DNA from: Micromonospora violae
Lineage (GTDB): Bacteria; Actinomycetota; Actinomycetes; Mycobacteriales; Micromonosporaceae
NCBI RefSeq assembly: GCF_004217135.1
Contig: NZ_SHKK01000001.1
Span: 6,386,001-6,450,000, forward strand
Direction: 5' to 3'
DNA length: 64,000 nucleotides
Shown here one piece after another: positions 34,816 to 45,796 of the stretch (position 1 is the first letter of the stretch; each line of letters begins with the position of its first letter). The position numbers and the translations under genes are program-made. The notes below the pieces were generated by a model. That model was not told where the DNA came from. It was given only the letters and a program-made list of their open reading frames with translations, and did no database searches.

Positions 34816-35762
34816 CCGAGGCCTGGCGACCGGATGACGAGGACGAGCGACGCGGGGCCGTCGGCCCGGTGCGGGTGCGGGTGCCCGCGAAGGTCAACCT
34901 GCACCTCGGGGTGGGCCCGCTGCGTCGGGACGGCTACCACGAGCTGAACACGATCTACCACGCCATCTCGATCTACGACGAGCTGACGGCCCGCCGGGGC
35001 GACACCCTCGCCCTGACCATGGAGGGTGAGGGCACCGGCGAGCTGGCCCTGGACGACACCAATCTGGTGATCCGCGCCGCGCACGCCCTCGCCGGGTACG
35101 CGGGGGTGCTGCCGCACGCCCGCCTGCACCTGCGCAAGCAGATCCCGCTCGCCGGTGGGCTGGCCGGGGGCAGCGCCGACGCGGCCGCCGCGCTGGTGGC
35201 CTGCGACGCGCTCTGGGGCACCGGGCTGTCCCGTGACGAGTTGGCCGGTATCGCCGCCGACCTCGGTTCCGACGTGCCGTTCCTGATCTACGGCGGCACC
35301 GCGCTGGGCACCGGTCGGGGTGAGGCGATCAGCCCGGTGCTGGTCCGCCCCACCTCCTGGCACTGGGTGGTGGCGATTGCCGACGTCGGCCTGTCCACCC
35401 CGGCCGCGTACCGGGAGTTGGATCGGCTCCGCGAGTCCGGTGCCGCTGGCGCCCCGCTGGGCAGCACGGACGCCCTGCTCGGCGCGCTGCGTCAGCGCGA
35501 CCCCCGGGTGCTCGCCCGGACGCTCGGCAACGACCTCCAGGACGCCGCGCTGGCCATGCGCCCGGCGCTGGCCGACACTCTCAAGGCCGGCGAGGCGGCC
35601 GGCGCGCTCACCGGCATCGTCTCCGGCTCCGGCCCGACGTGCGTGTTCCTCGCCGCGGACGGGGCCGCCGCGGAGCGGATCGCCGCCGAGTTGACCGCCG
35701 CGGGCGTCTGCCGGCAGGCGAGGGTCGCGCACGGCCCGGTGGCCGGCGCCCGCATCGGCTGA
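34812..35762 (+). CDS. ispE: 4-diphosphocytidyl-2-C-methyl-D-erythritol kinase
   Basis: A 316-residue GHMP kinase, the fourth step of the MEP isoprenoid pathway (phosphorylates CDP-ME at the 2-hydroxyl). Motif 1 is VPAKVNLHLGVGPLRRDGYH, motif 2 the ATP loop PLAGGLAGGSADAAAALV, motif 3 GIVSGSGPTCVFLA. GTG 34812 is preferred because it couples to the preceding small frame; GTG 34797 is an alternative. It follows rsmA, the standard actinobacterial order. Confidence 0.95.
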   Translation: MTEAWRPDDEDERRGAVGPVRVRVPAKVNLHLGVGPLRRDGYHELNTIYHAISIYDELTARRGDTLALTMEGEGTGELALDDTNLVIRAAHALAGYAGVLPHARLHLRKQIPLAGGLAGGSADAAAALVACDALWGTGLSRDELAGIAADLGSDVPFLIYGGTALGTGRGEAISPVLVRPTSWHWVVAIADVGLSTPAAYRELDRLRESGAAGAPLGSTDALLGALRQRDPRVLARTLGNDLQDAALAMRPALADTLKAGEAAGALTGIVSGSGPTCVFLAADGAAAERIAAELTAAGVCRQARVAHGPVAGARIG

Positions 35763-35882
35763 CCACGGGTTCCGCCGGGGCGGCCGGCACACGGCGCGGG
35801 CGTTCGGGGCGTCCGCGTACCCTTGGGAGAGGCGTCCAGGTGCCCGCCGGCACCGGGACGCTTTGATCATGAAGGGTGGAAC

Positions 35883-37688
<1,806 letters not shown>

Positions 37689-37789
37689 TCGACCGGGCGC
37701 GCCGGCCCGGGCCCCGTGTGCGGCGTCACACCACCACATGCGAGACAATCGTCGGCGACACCTCACCCCACGGCGTTGGAGACACAGAC

Positions 37790-38245
37790 ATGGCCCACAC
37801 CCCCGTCAACCACCCCGCGCGGCCGATCTACCGGGCGATCGGCGGGCTGACCGGTCTGTACCTGGTCGTCTTCGGTGTGCTCGGCATCATCGCGAGCACC
37901 GGCAACGAGATCCTCGCCCAGGACGACACCCGGGTCCTCGGTCAGGGCACCAACCTCGGCTTCTCGCTGCTCTGCGCGCTGCTCGGGCTCGTCGTGCTGG
38001 TCGGCACCGCGCTCGGCCGCAACATCGACGTGGCGATCAACCAGTGGCTGGCGTACGGCCTGATGGTGATCAGCCTGGCCGGTCTCGCGTTCATCCGGAC
38101 CGACGCCAACATCTTCAACTTCAGCATCAGCACCGTGATCGTGGTGATGACGGCCGCCCTGGTGCTGCTCATGGTCGGCATGTACGGCAAGGTCGGTACG
38201 GAGGATGAGGCGGAGGCGTTCCAGAAGGCTCGCCTGGTCCTCTGA
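37790..38245 (+). CDS. DUF4383 four-helix membrane protein, copy 1
   Basis: A 151-residue membrane protein with four predicted helices (about 20-38, 55-75, 83-102, 115-135) and the conserved start PVNHPARPIYRAIGGLTGLYLVVFG and middle block (TDANIFNFSISTVIVV). This is the DUF4383 family, common in Actinobacteria and of unknown function. A paralog with the same start follows at 38455. ATG 37790 lies in a region without a strong ribosome site. Confidence 0.85.
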   Translation: MAHTPVNHPARPIYRAIGGLTGLYLVVFGVLGIIASTGNEILAQDDTRVLGQGTNLGFSLLCALLGLVVLVGTALGRNIDVAINQWLAYGLMVISLAGLAFIRTDANIFNFSISTVIVVMTAALVLLMVGMYGKVGTEDEAEAFQKARLVL

Positions 38246-38263
38246 CTTTTTGGTTGCGGCTGT

Positions 38264-38337
38264 GGTTTTCGCCGGAGCCCGATCTGCTCCGGGCGGTCAG
38301 GCTTGATCCCTGCGCAGCTCGGGCTCCGGCGAAAACC
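38264..38337. repeat. Perfect 19-bp inverted repeat between the DUF4383 paralogs
   Basis: Arms 38264-38282 (GGTTTTCGCCGGAGCCCGA) and 38319-38337 are exact complements with a 36-nt loop. It may end or attenuate transcription between the two genes, or be a dispersed palindrome. Confidence 0.75.
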
Positions 38338-38454
38338 TGACCTGGTCCAGCCTTCGGCGGACCCTTCCGGCTTTGTGGTTCTTCGGACAGTTGGGTTTCA
38401 CCTGGGCGACAATTCCCCTGAAACGGTCGAACTCAGGTGGATGGGGTCAGGGGT

Positions 38455-38931
38455 ATGCCGCATTTTCCGGTCAACCATCCGGCACGGCCGCTCTACCGGG
38501 TCCTCTCCGGGCTGATCGGCGTCTACATCCTGGTCTTCGGTGTCTGGGGCGTCGCCGAGACGATCGGCGATCCGCTCTTTGCCCGCACCAGCACGTGGGC
38601 GCTCGGGCTCCGGACCAACCTGGCCTTCTCGCTCGCCTCGGTGATCTTCGGGGTCGTCCTGATCATCGGGGCCTCGCGGCGCACCAACCTCGGCCACTAC
38701 ATGAACCTCACCGCCGGTGTGGTGTTCCTGGTGACCAGCATCCTGATGATGTCGGTGCTGCAGACCGAGGCGAACTTCCTCAACTTCTCGATGTCGACAG
38801 TGGTCGTGTCGATGCTGTTCGGCCTGATCCTGCTCGGCACGGGCCTCTACGACAAGGTCGGGCCACCGGAGCACGCCGAGGCGGAGCTGGAGAACCGCAA
38901 GCACCCGGTGGCCGACATGCACCGCCGCTGA
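38455..38931 (+). CDS. DUF4383 four-helix membrane protein, copy 2
   Basis: A 158-residue paralog of the preceding gene, starting PHFPVNHPARPLYRVLSGL and with the matching block TEANFLNFSMSTVVVSM. Four helices are predicted. The C-terminal tail (PPEHAEAELENRKHPVADMHRR) is longer and charged. ATG 38455 aligns with the paralog start. The pair arose by tandem duplication; function unknown. Confidence 0.85.
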   Translation: MPHFPVNHPARPLYRVLSGLIGVYILVFGVWGVAETIGDPLFARTSTWALGLRTNLAFSLASVIFGVVLIIGASRRTNLGHYMNLTAGVVFLVTSILMMSVLQTEANFLNFSMSTVVVSMLFGLILLGTGLYDKVGPPEHAEAELENRKHPVADMHRR

Positions 38932-38962
38932 CCAGGGGGCAGCGGCAGTGCGCTGATCAGGG

Positions 38963-39661
38963 TCAGTGGCGGCGCGCGGTGATCAGGGTCGGCTTCGCCT
39001 CCAGGTGCGACAGCCCGTTCCAGGCGAGGTTGACGAGGTGCGCCGCCACCGTCTCCTTGCGCGGCTTGCGCACCTCCAGCCACCAACTGCCGGTCAGCGC
39101 AACCATGCCCACCAGGGCCTGCGAGTACAACTCGGCGAGCTTCGGGTCGTACCCGCGGCTCTTGAACTCGGCGCCCAGGATGTGCTCGACCTGGTGCGCC
39201 ACGTCGTTCATCACGCTGCTGAAGGTGCCGGTCGCGGACATCAGCGGCGACTCGCGGACCAGAACCCGGAATCCGCTGGTCTCCTCCTCGATGTAGCCCA
39301 GTAGGGCCAGCGCCGCCTGTTCCAGCAGCTCGCGCGGGTGCCCGGCGGTCAACGCCGTGGTGATCCGATCCAGCAGGGCTCGGACCTCCCGGTCCACCAC
39401 CACCGCGTAGAGCCCTTCCTTGCCTCCGAAGTGCTCGTACACCACCGGCTTGGAGACCTTGGCGCGAGCCGCCACCTCCTCGATGGAGGTGGCGTCGAAG
39501 CCGCGCTCGGCGAAGAGTTGCCGGCCGGTCGCGATCAACTGCTCCCGTCGCTGGGCCGCCGACATCCGGACCCGGGAGGGTGCCTTGGCTTTCGGTGCCG
39601 CCGCCGGTGCCGCCCGTCGGCCGCCGACGCGGGCCACCGCGTCTCCGTTTACCTCAGGCAT
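38963..39661 (-). CDS. TetR-family transcriptional regulator
   Basis: A 232-residue repressor. After a basic, Ala-rich N-terminal tail, the DNA-binding domain is REQLIATGRQLFAERGF, SIEEVAARAKVSKPVVYEHF (about 50-85). The C-terminal ligand domain is helical (about 95-225). It lies downstream of a desaturase gene on the same strand, and a symmetric operator sits before that gene (40893-40921). A role in sensing acyl chains and controlling membrane fluidity is inferred from context. ATG 39661 is used; ATG 39727 would add 22 residues. Confidence 0.88.
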   Translation of the reverse strand: MPEVNGDAVARVGGRRAAPAAAPKAKAPSRVRMSAAQRREQLIATGRQLFAERGFDATSIEEVAARAKVSKPVVYEHFGGKEGLYAVVVDREVRALLDRITTALTAGHPRELLEQAALALLGYIEEETSGFRVLVRESPLMSATGTFSSVMNDVAHQVEHILGAEFKSRGYDPKLAELYSQALVGMVALTGSWWLEVRKPRKETVAAHLVNLAWNGLSHLEAKPTLITARRH

Positions 39662-39885
39662 CTCGCCGCCTTGCTGGCGCTCGGTGACGCCCTGCCGTGG
39701 GATGGTTCCTCCGCTGTGCCCGTTCACGTCGTCGCCTCACTGGCGGGCGGTCCGACCACCCTGCCGCGCCGTTCGACCGTACCCGGATCGGGCCCGGCCC
39801 CCCGCCGGCCAAGCCGCCCGGTCCCCCCGCATGGCTCGGTCATCCGGCCATCCTGCCAGGCGGCATCACCGTGCACCGCCCGGTT

Positions 39886-40851
39886 TCAGCGCGGTGCGAC
39901 CGGCTTCACGAGCTTCGCGGCGAGCCGCTCCGGCTTTGGCCAGCGCACCTGCGTCGCCGCGCCGACCTTCTCGAACAACCAGATCACCCGGGCCGAGATG
40001 TCCACCTGACCGCGCAACACGCCGTGCCGGGCGCTGGTCGGGTCGGCGTGGTGCAGGTTGTGCCAGCTCTCGCCGAACGACAGGATCGCCAGCGGCCAGA
40101 AGTTCGACGCGCGGTCGCCCTGGCGCATCGCGAACGGACGCTCGCCATAGACGTGGCACACCGAGTTGATCGCCCACGTGACGTGGTGCAGGAGGCCGAT
40201 CCGGACCAGCCCGGCCCAGAAGAACGCGGTCAGCGCACCCTGCCAGGACCAGGTCACCAGGCCGCCGATCAGCGCCGGGCCGAGCAGCGAGATCGCCACC
40301 AGCGCGGGGAAGAGCCGATCGACCCGGCTGATGTCCCGGTCGGCGATGAGGTCCGGTGCGAACCGCTCCCGGTTGGACAGCTCCCGGCGGAACAGCCAGC
40401 CCACGTGCGCGTGGAACAGGCCCCGGGTCAACGCCCAGAAGCTGGTGCCGAAGCGCCACGGCGAGTGCGGGTCACCCTCCAGGTCGGAGAAGGCGTGGTG
40501 CCGCCGGTGGTCGGCGACCCACTGGATGATCTCGCCCTGCACCGCCAGCGAACCCGCGACCGCCAGAGTCACCCGCAGCCACCGCTTGGCCTTGAACGAG
40601 CCGTGCGTGAAGTAGCGGTGGAAGCCGACGGTGATGCCGAGCCCGGAGACGACGTACCAGACCAGGCCGATGAGCACGTCGGTCCAGCCCAGCCAGCCGC
40701 CCCACGCCACCGGCACGGCGACCAGCAGGGCGACGAAGGGGATCACCACGAAAGCCCAGAGGGCGGCCAGGATGCCGGGGGACTGGCTGCCGTCGGTGAG
40801 TGGTTTGGGGCCGGGGCCGGCGGTGTTGGGATCGAGCAGGGCAGTGGACAT
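39886..40851 (-). CDS. Acyl-lipid/acyl-CoA delta-9-type desaturase
   Basis: A 321-residue membrane di-iron desaturase that introduces a cis double bond in acyl chains. The three histidine boxes are HRYFTH (78-83), HRRHH (115-119) and HNLHH (about 265). Four hydrophobic helices (about 28-50, 58-76, 92-108, 185-215) fit the family. It resembles DesA3 and the stearoyl-CoA desaturases of mycobacteria and Streptomyces. The operator at 40893-40921 lies 42 bp before its start. The next gene downstream is the TetR regulator. Confidence 0.92.
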   Translation of the reverse strand: MSTALLDPNTAGPGPKPLTDGSQSPGILAALWAFVVIPFVALLVAVPVAWGGWLGWTDVLIGLVWYVVSGLGITVGFHRYFTHGSFKAKRWLRVTLAVAGSLAVQGEIIQWVADHRRHHAFSDLEGDPHSPWRFGTSFWALTRGLFHAHVGWLFRRELSNRERFAPDLIADRDISRVDRLFPALVAISLLGPALIGGLVTWSWQGALTAFFWAGLVRIGLLHHVTWAINSVCHVYGERPFAMRQGDRASNFWPLAILSFGESWHNLHHADPTSARHGVLRGQVDISARVIWLFEKVGAATQVRWPKPERLAAKLVKPVAPR

Positions 40852-40892
40852 GGGACCTCGCAGGGGGAAGGAAAACGATCACGAAGTTACGC

Positions 40893-40921
40893 CTACGTCA
40901 CCGTAACTTACGGCACCGTAG
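40893..40921. promoter_or_regulatory. 29-bp symmetric operator upstream of the desaturase
   Basis: Around a central C (40907), inner arms CCGTAA/TTACGG and outer arms CTACG/CGTAG are perfectly symmetric with 3-bp gaps. GTTACG 40887-40892 adds a flank. This is the form of a TetR operator; the candidate binder is the regulator at 38963-39661. Confidence 0.68.
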
Positions 40922-41167
40922 ATCGCACGGGGAAGTTTCGAATCCCCCTCACGTAACCGCTCGAAGTCGCAGGTCAGCAAGGTTTGCGACGGGTCCGTGA
41001 ACGGCCCCGGAAGCGGGCCGCCCGGCTGCCCGCCGGGCACCGTCCCGGCGTCGCCCGACGCCTGTCGCGCGCAGGGCGCCGGGATGAGCGATGGCAACCG
41101 GCGGCCGGGACGCTAAGGTGTAGCGGCGGGATGTCCAATCCCTCCTGCGACGTGCTCGCGTCGCTGA

Positions 41168-41239
41168 TCGGCCGTGGTGTAACTGGCAACACCCGGGTCT
41201 TTGGTACCCGTATTTCAGGTTCGAACCCTGGCGGCCGAG
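41168..41239 (+). tRNA. tRNA-Gln(TTG)
   Basis: A complete 72-nt cloverleaf: acceptor TCGGCCG pairs with CGGCCGA (U1-A72 pair, a glutamine identity feature), discriminator G, anticodon loop CTTTGGT with TTG, T-loop TTCGAAC. It stands between the desaturase operator region and glmU. The 41240-41349 gap holds nothing further. Confidence 0.93.
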
Positions 41240-41349
41240 CTGCCCACCTACGTCCGTTTTAGGGCCTGGTGGGGGTAACGGGGGACCGTGCCGGGCCTCG
41301 CGACTAGCATGGCCGCGAGAGTGTCCGCCGTCCCGACGGGAGCCACGTC

Positions 41350-42909
41350 GTGCCCCAGCCCCACCTCCGTACCGTCGTCGTGCTCGCCGCCGGTGAGGGC
41401 AAGCGGATGAAGTCGACACTGCCCAAGGTGCTGCACCCGCTGCTGGGCCGCACCCTCCTCGGTCACGTGCTGAGCGCCGCCGCCCCGCTGGGCGCGGACC
41501 GCACCGTCGTGGTGGTGGGGCACGGCGCCGACCAGGTCCGGGCGCACCTGTCCGAGATCGCCCCGGACGCCACCCCGGTGCTCCAGGCCGAGCAACTCGG
41601 CACCGGGCACGCCGTGCGGATCGCGCTGGACGCCGTACCGGACGGCGCCGGCACGGTCGTGGTGATCAACGGAGACGTGCCGCTGCTGCGACCCGAGACG
41701 GTGGGCGCGCTGGTGACCGCCCACGAGGAGGCCGCCGCGGCGGCCACCGTGCTGGCCGCCGAGGTGCCCGACCCGACCGGCCTCGGCCGGATCGTCCGGG
41801 ACGCCGACGGCCGGCTGGAGCAGATCGTGGAGGAACGCGACGCCGACCCGACGCAGCGCGCGATCCGGGAGATCAACGCCGGCATCTACGCGTTCGACGC
41901 GGCGCGGCTGCGCGAAGCGCTGGGCAAGCTCTCCACCGACAACGACCAGGGCGAGGAGTACCTGACCGACGTCTTCGGTCTGCTCCGCTCGGCCGGTGAG
42001 CCGGTGGCGGTGCACGTCGCCGTGGACCACGTCGAGACGTTGGGCTGCAACGACCGGGTGGAGCTGGCCACGCTGCGCCGGCTGCTGCGCGACCGGATCA
42101 ACGAGGCGTGGATGCGCACCGGGGTGAGCCTGCTCGACCCCGCCACCACCTGGATCGACGTGACGGTCGCGCTCGACCGGGACGCGGTGGTCGACCAGAA
42201 CACCCAGCTGCGCGGCAGCACGGTGGTCGGCGCGGGCGCGCTGATCGGCCCGGACGTCACGCTGGTCGACACGGTCGTCGGCCCCGCCGCGTCGGTGATC
42301 CGCAGCCACGCCGTCGGCGCGGAGGTCGGCGCGGGCGCGAGCGTCGGGCCGTACGCGTACCTGCGGCCGGCCGCCCAGCTGGCCGAGAAGGCGAAGGTCG
42401 GCACGTTCGTCGAGGTGAAGAACTCGCAGATCGGGGCCGGCTCGAAGGTGCCGCATCTGACGTACGTCGGTGACGCGACGATCGGCGAGCAGACCAACAT
42501 CGGCGCCGCGTCGGTCTTCGTGAACTACGACGGGGTCAACAAGCACCGCACGGTGATCGGCAGCCACGCCCGGACCGGCGCGGACAACATGTTCGTGGCG
42601 CCGGTCGAGGTGGGCGACGGGGCGTACACGGCGGCTGGTTCGGTGATCGTCGACGACGTGCCGGCGGGCGCGATGGGTGTCGCCAGGGCGCGCCAGCGCA
42701 ACATCGAGGGCTGGGTGGTCATGCGCCGCGCCGGCACAGCCGCGGCGGAGGCGGCGCAGCGGGCCCGGGACGCCAAGGGTGCGCAGCGAGTCGGCGACGC
42801 CGAGGGTGCGTCGGGGGTGGCCGGCGCTGCAAGTGACAGTGAGGCAATGCACGGGGTGGCCGAGACGGTGGGCGGCGCATCCGGCTCGGGAGATACTGCA
42901 ACCGAATAG
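41350..42909 (+). CDS. glmU: Bifunctional N-acetylglucosamine-1-phosphate uridyltransferase / glucosamine-1-phosphate acetyltransferase
   Basis: A 519-residue enzyme making UDP-GlcNAc for peptidoglycan. The N-terminal domain has LAAGEGKRMKSTLPKVLHPL (UTP binding) and VVINGDVPLL. The C-terminal left-handed beta-helix has hexapeptide repeats (VVGAGALIGPDVTLVD; AASVFVNYDGVNKHRTVIG). The last 60 residues (after about 460) are an Ala/Gly/Glu-rich disordered tail, longer than in Escherichia coli. GTG 41350 has GGGAG upstream. prs follows at 58 bp, a common actinobacterial pair. Confidence 0.96.
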   Translation: MPQPHLRTVVVLAAGEGKRMKSTLPKVLHPLLGRTLLGHVLSAAAPLGADRTVVVVGHGADQVRAHLSEIAPDATPVLQAEQLGTGHAVRIALDAVPDGAGTVVVINGDVPLLRPETVGALVTAHEEAAAAATVLAAEVPDPTGLGRIVRDADGRLEQIVEERDADPTQRAIREINAGIYAFDAARLREALGKLSTDNDQGEEYLTDVFGLLRSAGEPVAVHVAVDHVETLGCNDRVELATLRRLLRDRINEAWMRTGVSLLDPATTWIDVTVALDRDAVVDQNTQLRGSTVVGAGALIGPDVTLVDTVVGPAASVIRSHAVGAEVGAGASVGPYAYLRPAAQLAEKAKVGTFVEVKNSQIGAGSKVPHLTYVGDATIGEQTNIGAASVFVNYDGVNKHRTVIGSHARTGADNMFVAPVEVGDGAYTAAGSVIVDDVPAGAMGVARARQRNIEGWVVMRRAGTAAAEAAQRARDAKGAQRVGDAEGASGVAGAASDSEAMHGVAETVGGASGSGDTATE

Positions 42910-42967
42910 TCCCTGACCCACCACCACCGGGTCGGGTACCGCCGACAAAACGGGAGCAGACGGGCCC

Positions 42968-43948
42968 ATGGGCAGCATCGTCGCCGAAAACCGCAAAAGC
43001 CTGATGCTCTTTTCCGGACGTGGCTTTCCGGAGTTGGCCAAGGAGATCGGCGAGGTGCTCGGCGTCGCGCCGACCCCGGCCGACGCCTACGAGTTCGCCA
43101 ACGGCGAGATTTTCGTACGGTTCAAGGACTCGGTGCGTGGTTCGGACGCCTTCGTGGTGCAGTCCGTCACGCACGGGGTGAACACCTGGGTCATGGAGAC
43201 CCTGATCATGGTGGACGCGCTGAAGCGGGGGTCCGCCAAGCGGATCACCGTGGTGCTGCCGTTCTACCCGTACGCGCGCCAGGACAAGAAGCACCGCGGT
43301 CGGGAGCCGATCTCGGCCCGCCTGGTGGCGGACCTGCTGAAGACCGCCGGCGCGAACCGCATCCTCACCGTCGACCTGCACACCGCGCAGATCCAGGGCT
43401 TCTTCGACGGCCCGGTGGACCACCTCTTCGCGATGGACATCCTGGCCGAGTACGTGGAGCACAAGTACGCCGGCCGGCCGATGACCGTGGTCGCACCGGA
43501 CTCGGGCCGGGTGCGGGTGGCCGAGCGGTGGACCGACCGGCTGGGCGGCTGCCCGCTGGCGTTCATCCACAAGACCCGCGACCCGATGAAGCCGAACCAG
43601 GTCGTGGCGAACCGGGTGGTCGGCGAGGTGGAAGGCCGGGTCTGCCTGATCGTCGACGACATGATCGACACCGGCGGCACGATCGCCAAGGCCGCCGACA
43701 TTCTCAAGGAGTCGGGTGCTGCGGAGATCGTGGTCGCGTCCACCCACGCGCTGCTCTCCGACCCGGCCACCGAGCGGCTGAAGAACAGCTCGATCAGCGA
43801 GATCGTGGTGACGAACACGCTGCCGCTCCCGCCGGAGAAGCAGTTGGACAAGCTCACGGTGTTGTCGATCGCGCCGCTGCTGGCGCGGGCGATCCGGGAG
43901 GTCTTCGACGACGGCTCGGTGACCACCCTCTTCGGTGGCCTGAGCTGA
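42968..43948 (+). CDS. prs: Ribose-phosphate pyrophosphokinase
   Basis: A 326-residue enzyme that makes PRPP from ribose 5-phosphate and ATP for nucleotide, His and Trp synthesis. Motifs are FYPYARQDKKHRGREPISAR (ATP loop), DLHTAQIQGFFD (divalent metal) and LIVDDMIDTGGTI (PRPP-binding). It follows glmU. The gap to rplY (43949-44281, 333 nt) holds no gene; it contains a possible promoter (TAGACT near 44100) and GC-rich inverted repeats. Confidence 0.97.
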   Translation: MGSIVAENRKSLMLFSGRGFPELAKEIGEVLGVAPTPADAYEFANGEIFVRFKDSVRGSDAFVVQSVTHGVNTWVMETLIMVDALKRGSAKRITVVLPFYPYARQDKKHRGREPISARLVADLLKTAGANRILTVDLHTAQIQGFFDGPVDHLFAMDILAEYVEHKYAGRPMTVVAPDSGRVRVAERWTDRLGGCPLAFIHKTRDPMKPNQVVANRVVGEVEGRVCLIVDDMIDTGGTIAKAADILKESGAAEIVVASTHALLSDPATERLKNSSISEIVVTNTLPLPPEKQLDKLTVLSIAPLLARAIREVFDDGSVTTLFGGLS

Positions 43949-44281
43949 GCCTGAGCCCGGTTTCCGCCACTTGACACGCGGGGCGGGGCGGGCTGGCACA
44001 CTGGCGGAAAAGGGGGCCGGCACGCTGGTGGGAGCACCACCGGCGCGCCGGTCCTAGGCCGTGACCGGGGACTGCCGGAAACCCTGGAAACAGCTCGGGT
44101 AGACTGGTGCGGTTGCCACGGCGAGGGTGCCCGGCGGGCCGCTGAAAAGCGCCGCACGGAGGCACCGTCATCGACGCGGTGCTCCGGGCAGTCGTTCATG
44201 ACGCATGAGCCCCAGCGAGCCCCTCGCCCCAGCACCGCCAGACGACAAGCCGCCGCAGCGAAAAGCATCAGGAGTTTCCCC

Positions 44282-44980
44282 GTGTCCGAGGTAAAGATCA
44301 GCGCCGAGCCCCGTACCGAGTTCGGCAAGGGTGGTGCCCGCCGTACCCGCCGGGCCGGCAAGGTGCCCGCCGTGCTGTACGGCCACGGCGAGAAGCCCAA
44401 GCACATCGCGCTGCCGTCGCGGGAGTTCGCCGCCGCGATCCGTAAGGGTGGCGCCAACCAGCTCTTCGCGATCGACATCACCGACGGCACCCAGGTGCTG
44501 GCGCTGCCGAAGGCGATCCAGCGTGACCCGATCCGCGACACCTTCGAGCACGTCGACCTGCTCCTGGTCCGTCGCGGCGAGAAGGTCACCGTCGAGGTCC
44601 CGGTGCAGCTGACCGGCGAGGCCGCGAAGGACACCCTGATCGTGCACGACCACGACACCCTCTCGGTGACCGCGGACGCCACCAAGGTCCCGGACCACCT
44701 CGAGGCGTCGATCGAGGGCCTGGAGGCGGGCACCCAGGTCAGCGCCAGCGACGTCACCCTGCCGGCCGGCGTCGAGCTGGCCGTCGACTCGGAGCTGACC
44801 GTCGCGTCGGTGACCGCCGCCCCGACCGCCGAGCAGCTCGAGGCGACGCTGCCCGAGATCGAGGTCGCCACCGACGAGGCCGAGGCCGAGGTCGGCGAGA
44901 CCACCGAGGGCTCCGAGGACGCGGACGCCGCCCCGGCCGCCGAGGGCGACGAGACGACCGAGGCGCGCACCGAGGCCTGA
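44282..44980 (+). CDS. rplY: Ribosomal protein bL25 (Ctc/TL5-type)
   Basis: A 232-residue 5S-rRNA-binding protein of the long TL5 form. The L25 domain (about 5-95) begins [21 protein letters not shown] and includes [17 protein letters not shown]. The TL5 domain (about 100-185) follows, then a Glu/Ala-rich acidic tail. GTG 44282 has AGGAG upstream. pth follows at 94 bp, a well-conserved pair. Confidence 0.95.
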   Translation: MSEVKISAEPRTEFGKGGARRTRRAGKVPAVLYGHGEKPKHIALPSREFAAAIRKGGANQLFAIDITDGTQVLALPKAIQRDPIRDTFEHVDLLLVRRGEKVTVEVPVQLTGEAAKDTLIVHDHDTLSVTADATKVPDHLEASIEGLEAGTQVSASDVTLPAGVELAVDSELTVASVTAAPTAEQLEATLPEIEVATDEAEAEVGETTEGSEDADAAPAAEGDETTEARTEA

Positions 44981-45074
44981 TCGGTTCGTACTGTGCGACA
45001 GGCGTCCCCGGATGTTCGGGGGCGCCTGTCGGCATATCGGGAGTCGCTGCGGTGGGCGTCGGAAGGGACGAATC

Positions 45075-45665
45075 GTGACGGACGAGGCGAGGCCGTGGCT
45101 GGTGGTCGGCCTGGGCAACCCGGGTCGGGAGTACGCCGGCAACCGGCACAACGTCGGGTTCATGGTGGCCGAGCTGCTGGCCGGACGGGTGAGTGCGCGT
45201 TTCGGTCGGCACAAGCGGGCGGTCGCCGAGGTGGCTGAGGCGCGGCTGGGGTTCGGTGGGCCGAAGCTGGTGCTGGTGAAGCCACTGACGTACATGAACC
45301 TCTCCGGCGGGCCGGTCGCGGCGCTGGCGCAGTTCTACAAGGTGCCGGCCGCGCAGGTGATCGCGGTGCACGACGAGCTGGACATCGGGTTCGGCCAGCT
45401 GCGGGTCAAGTTCGGCGGCGGCGAGGGCGGGCACAACGGCCTGCGCTCGATGTCGAAGTCGTTGGGCACCAAGGACTACGCCCGGGTGCGGTTCGGTGTC
45501 GGCCGACCGCCGGGGCGGCAGGATCCGGCGGATTATGTGCTGTCGGATTTTGGCGCGGCCGAGCGCAAGGAGCTGGATTTCCTGGTGGACCGGGCTGCCG
45601 ACATGGTGGAGTCGGTGGTCACCAAGGGCGTCGAGCCGACGCAGAACCTCTACCACGGCAGCTGA
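45075..45665 (+). CDS. pth: Peptidyl-tRNA hydrolase
   Basis: A 196-residue enzyme that frees tRNA from stalled peptidyl-tRNA. Motifs are [20 protein letters not shown] with the catalytic His (about 28), VHDELD and [15 protein letters not shown] 45075 follows GGAAGGGA at 45061-45068. It sits after rplY as in most bacteria. Confidence 0.96.
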   Translation: MTDEARPWLVVGLGNPGREYAGNRHNVGFMVAELLAGRVSARFGRHKRAVAEVAEARLGFGGPKLVLVKPLTYMNLSGGPVAALAQFYKVPAAQVIAVHDELDIGFGQLRVKFGGGEGGHNGLRSMSKSLGTKDYARVRFGVGRPPGRQDPADYVLSDFGAAERKELDFLVDRAADMVESVVTKGVEPTQNLYHGS

Positions 45666-45796
45666 GCCGGGCGGGGCGTACCCGATCGGAAACGGCGGGC
45701 CGGTAGTCTGCGCCTTTCGGCGTGCCGCGACCGGCGACGCGAGTCGCGGCGGATCGGCCCGTGCGGGCAGCGCGGCGAGACGACGGGAGCGGGCAG

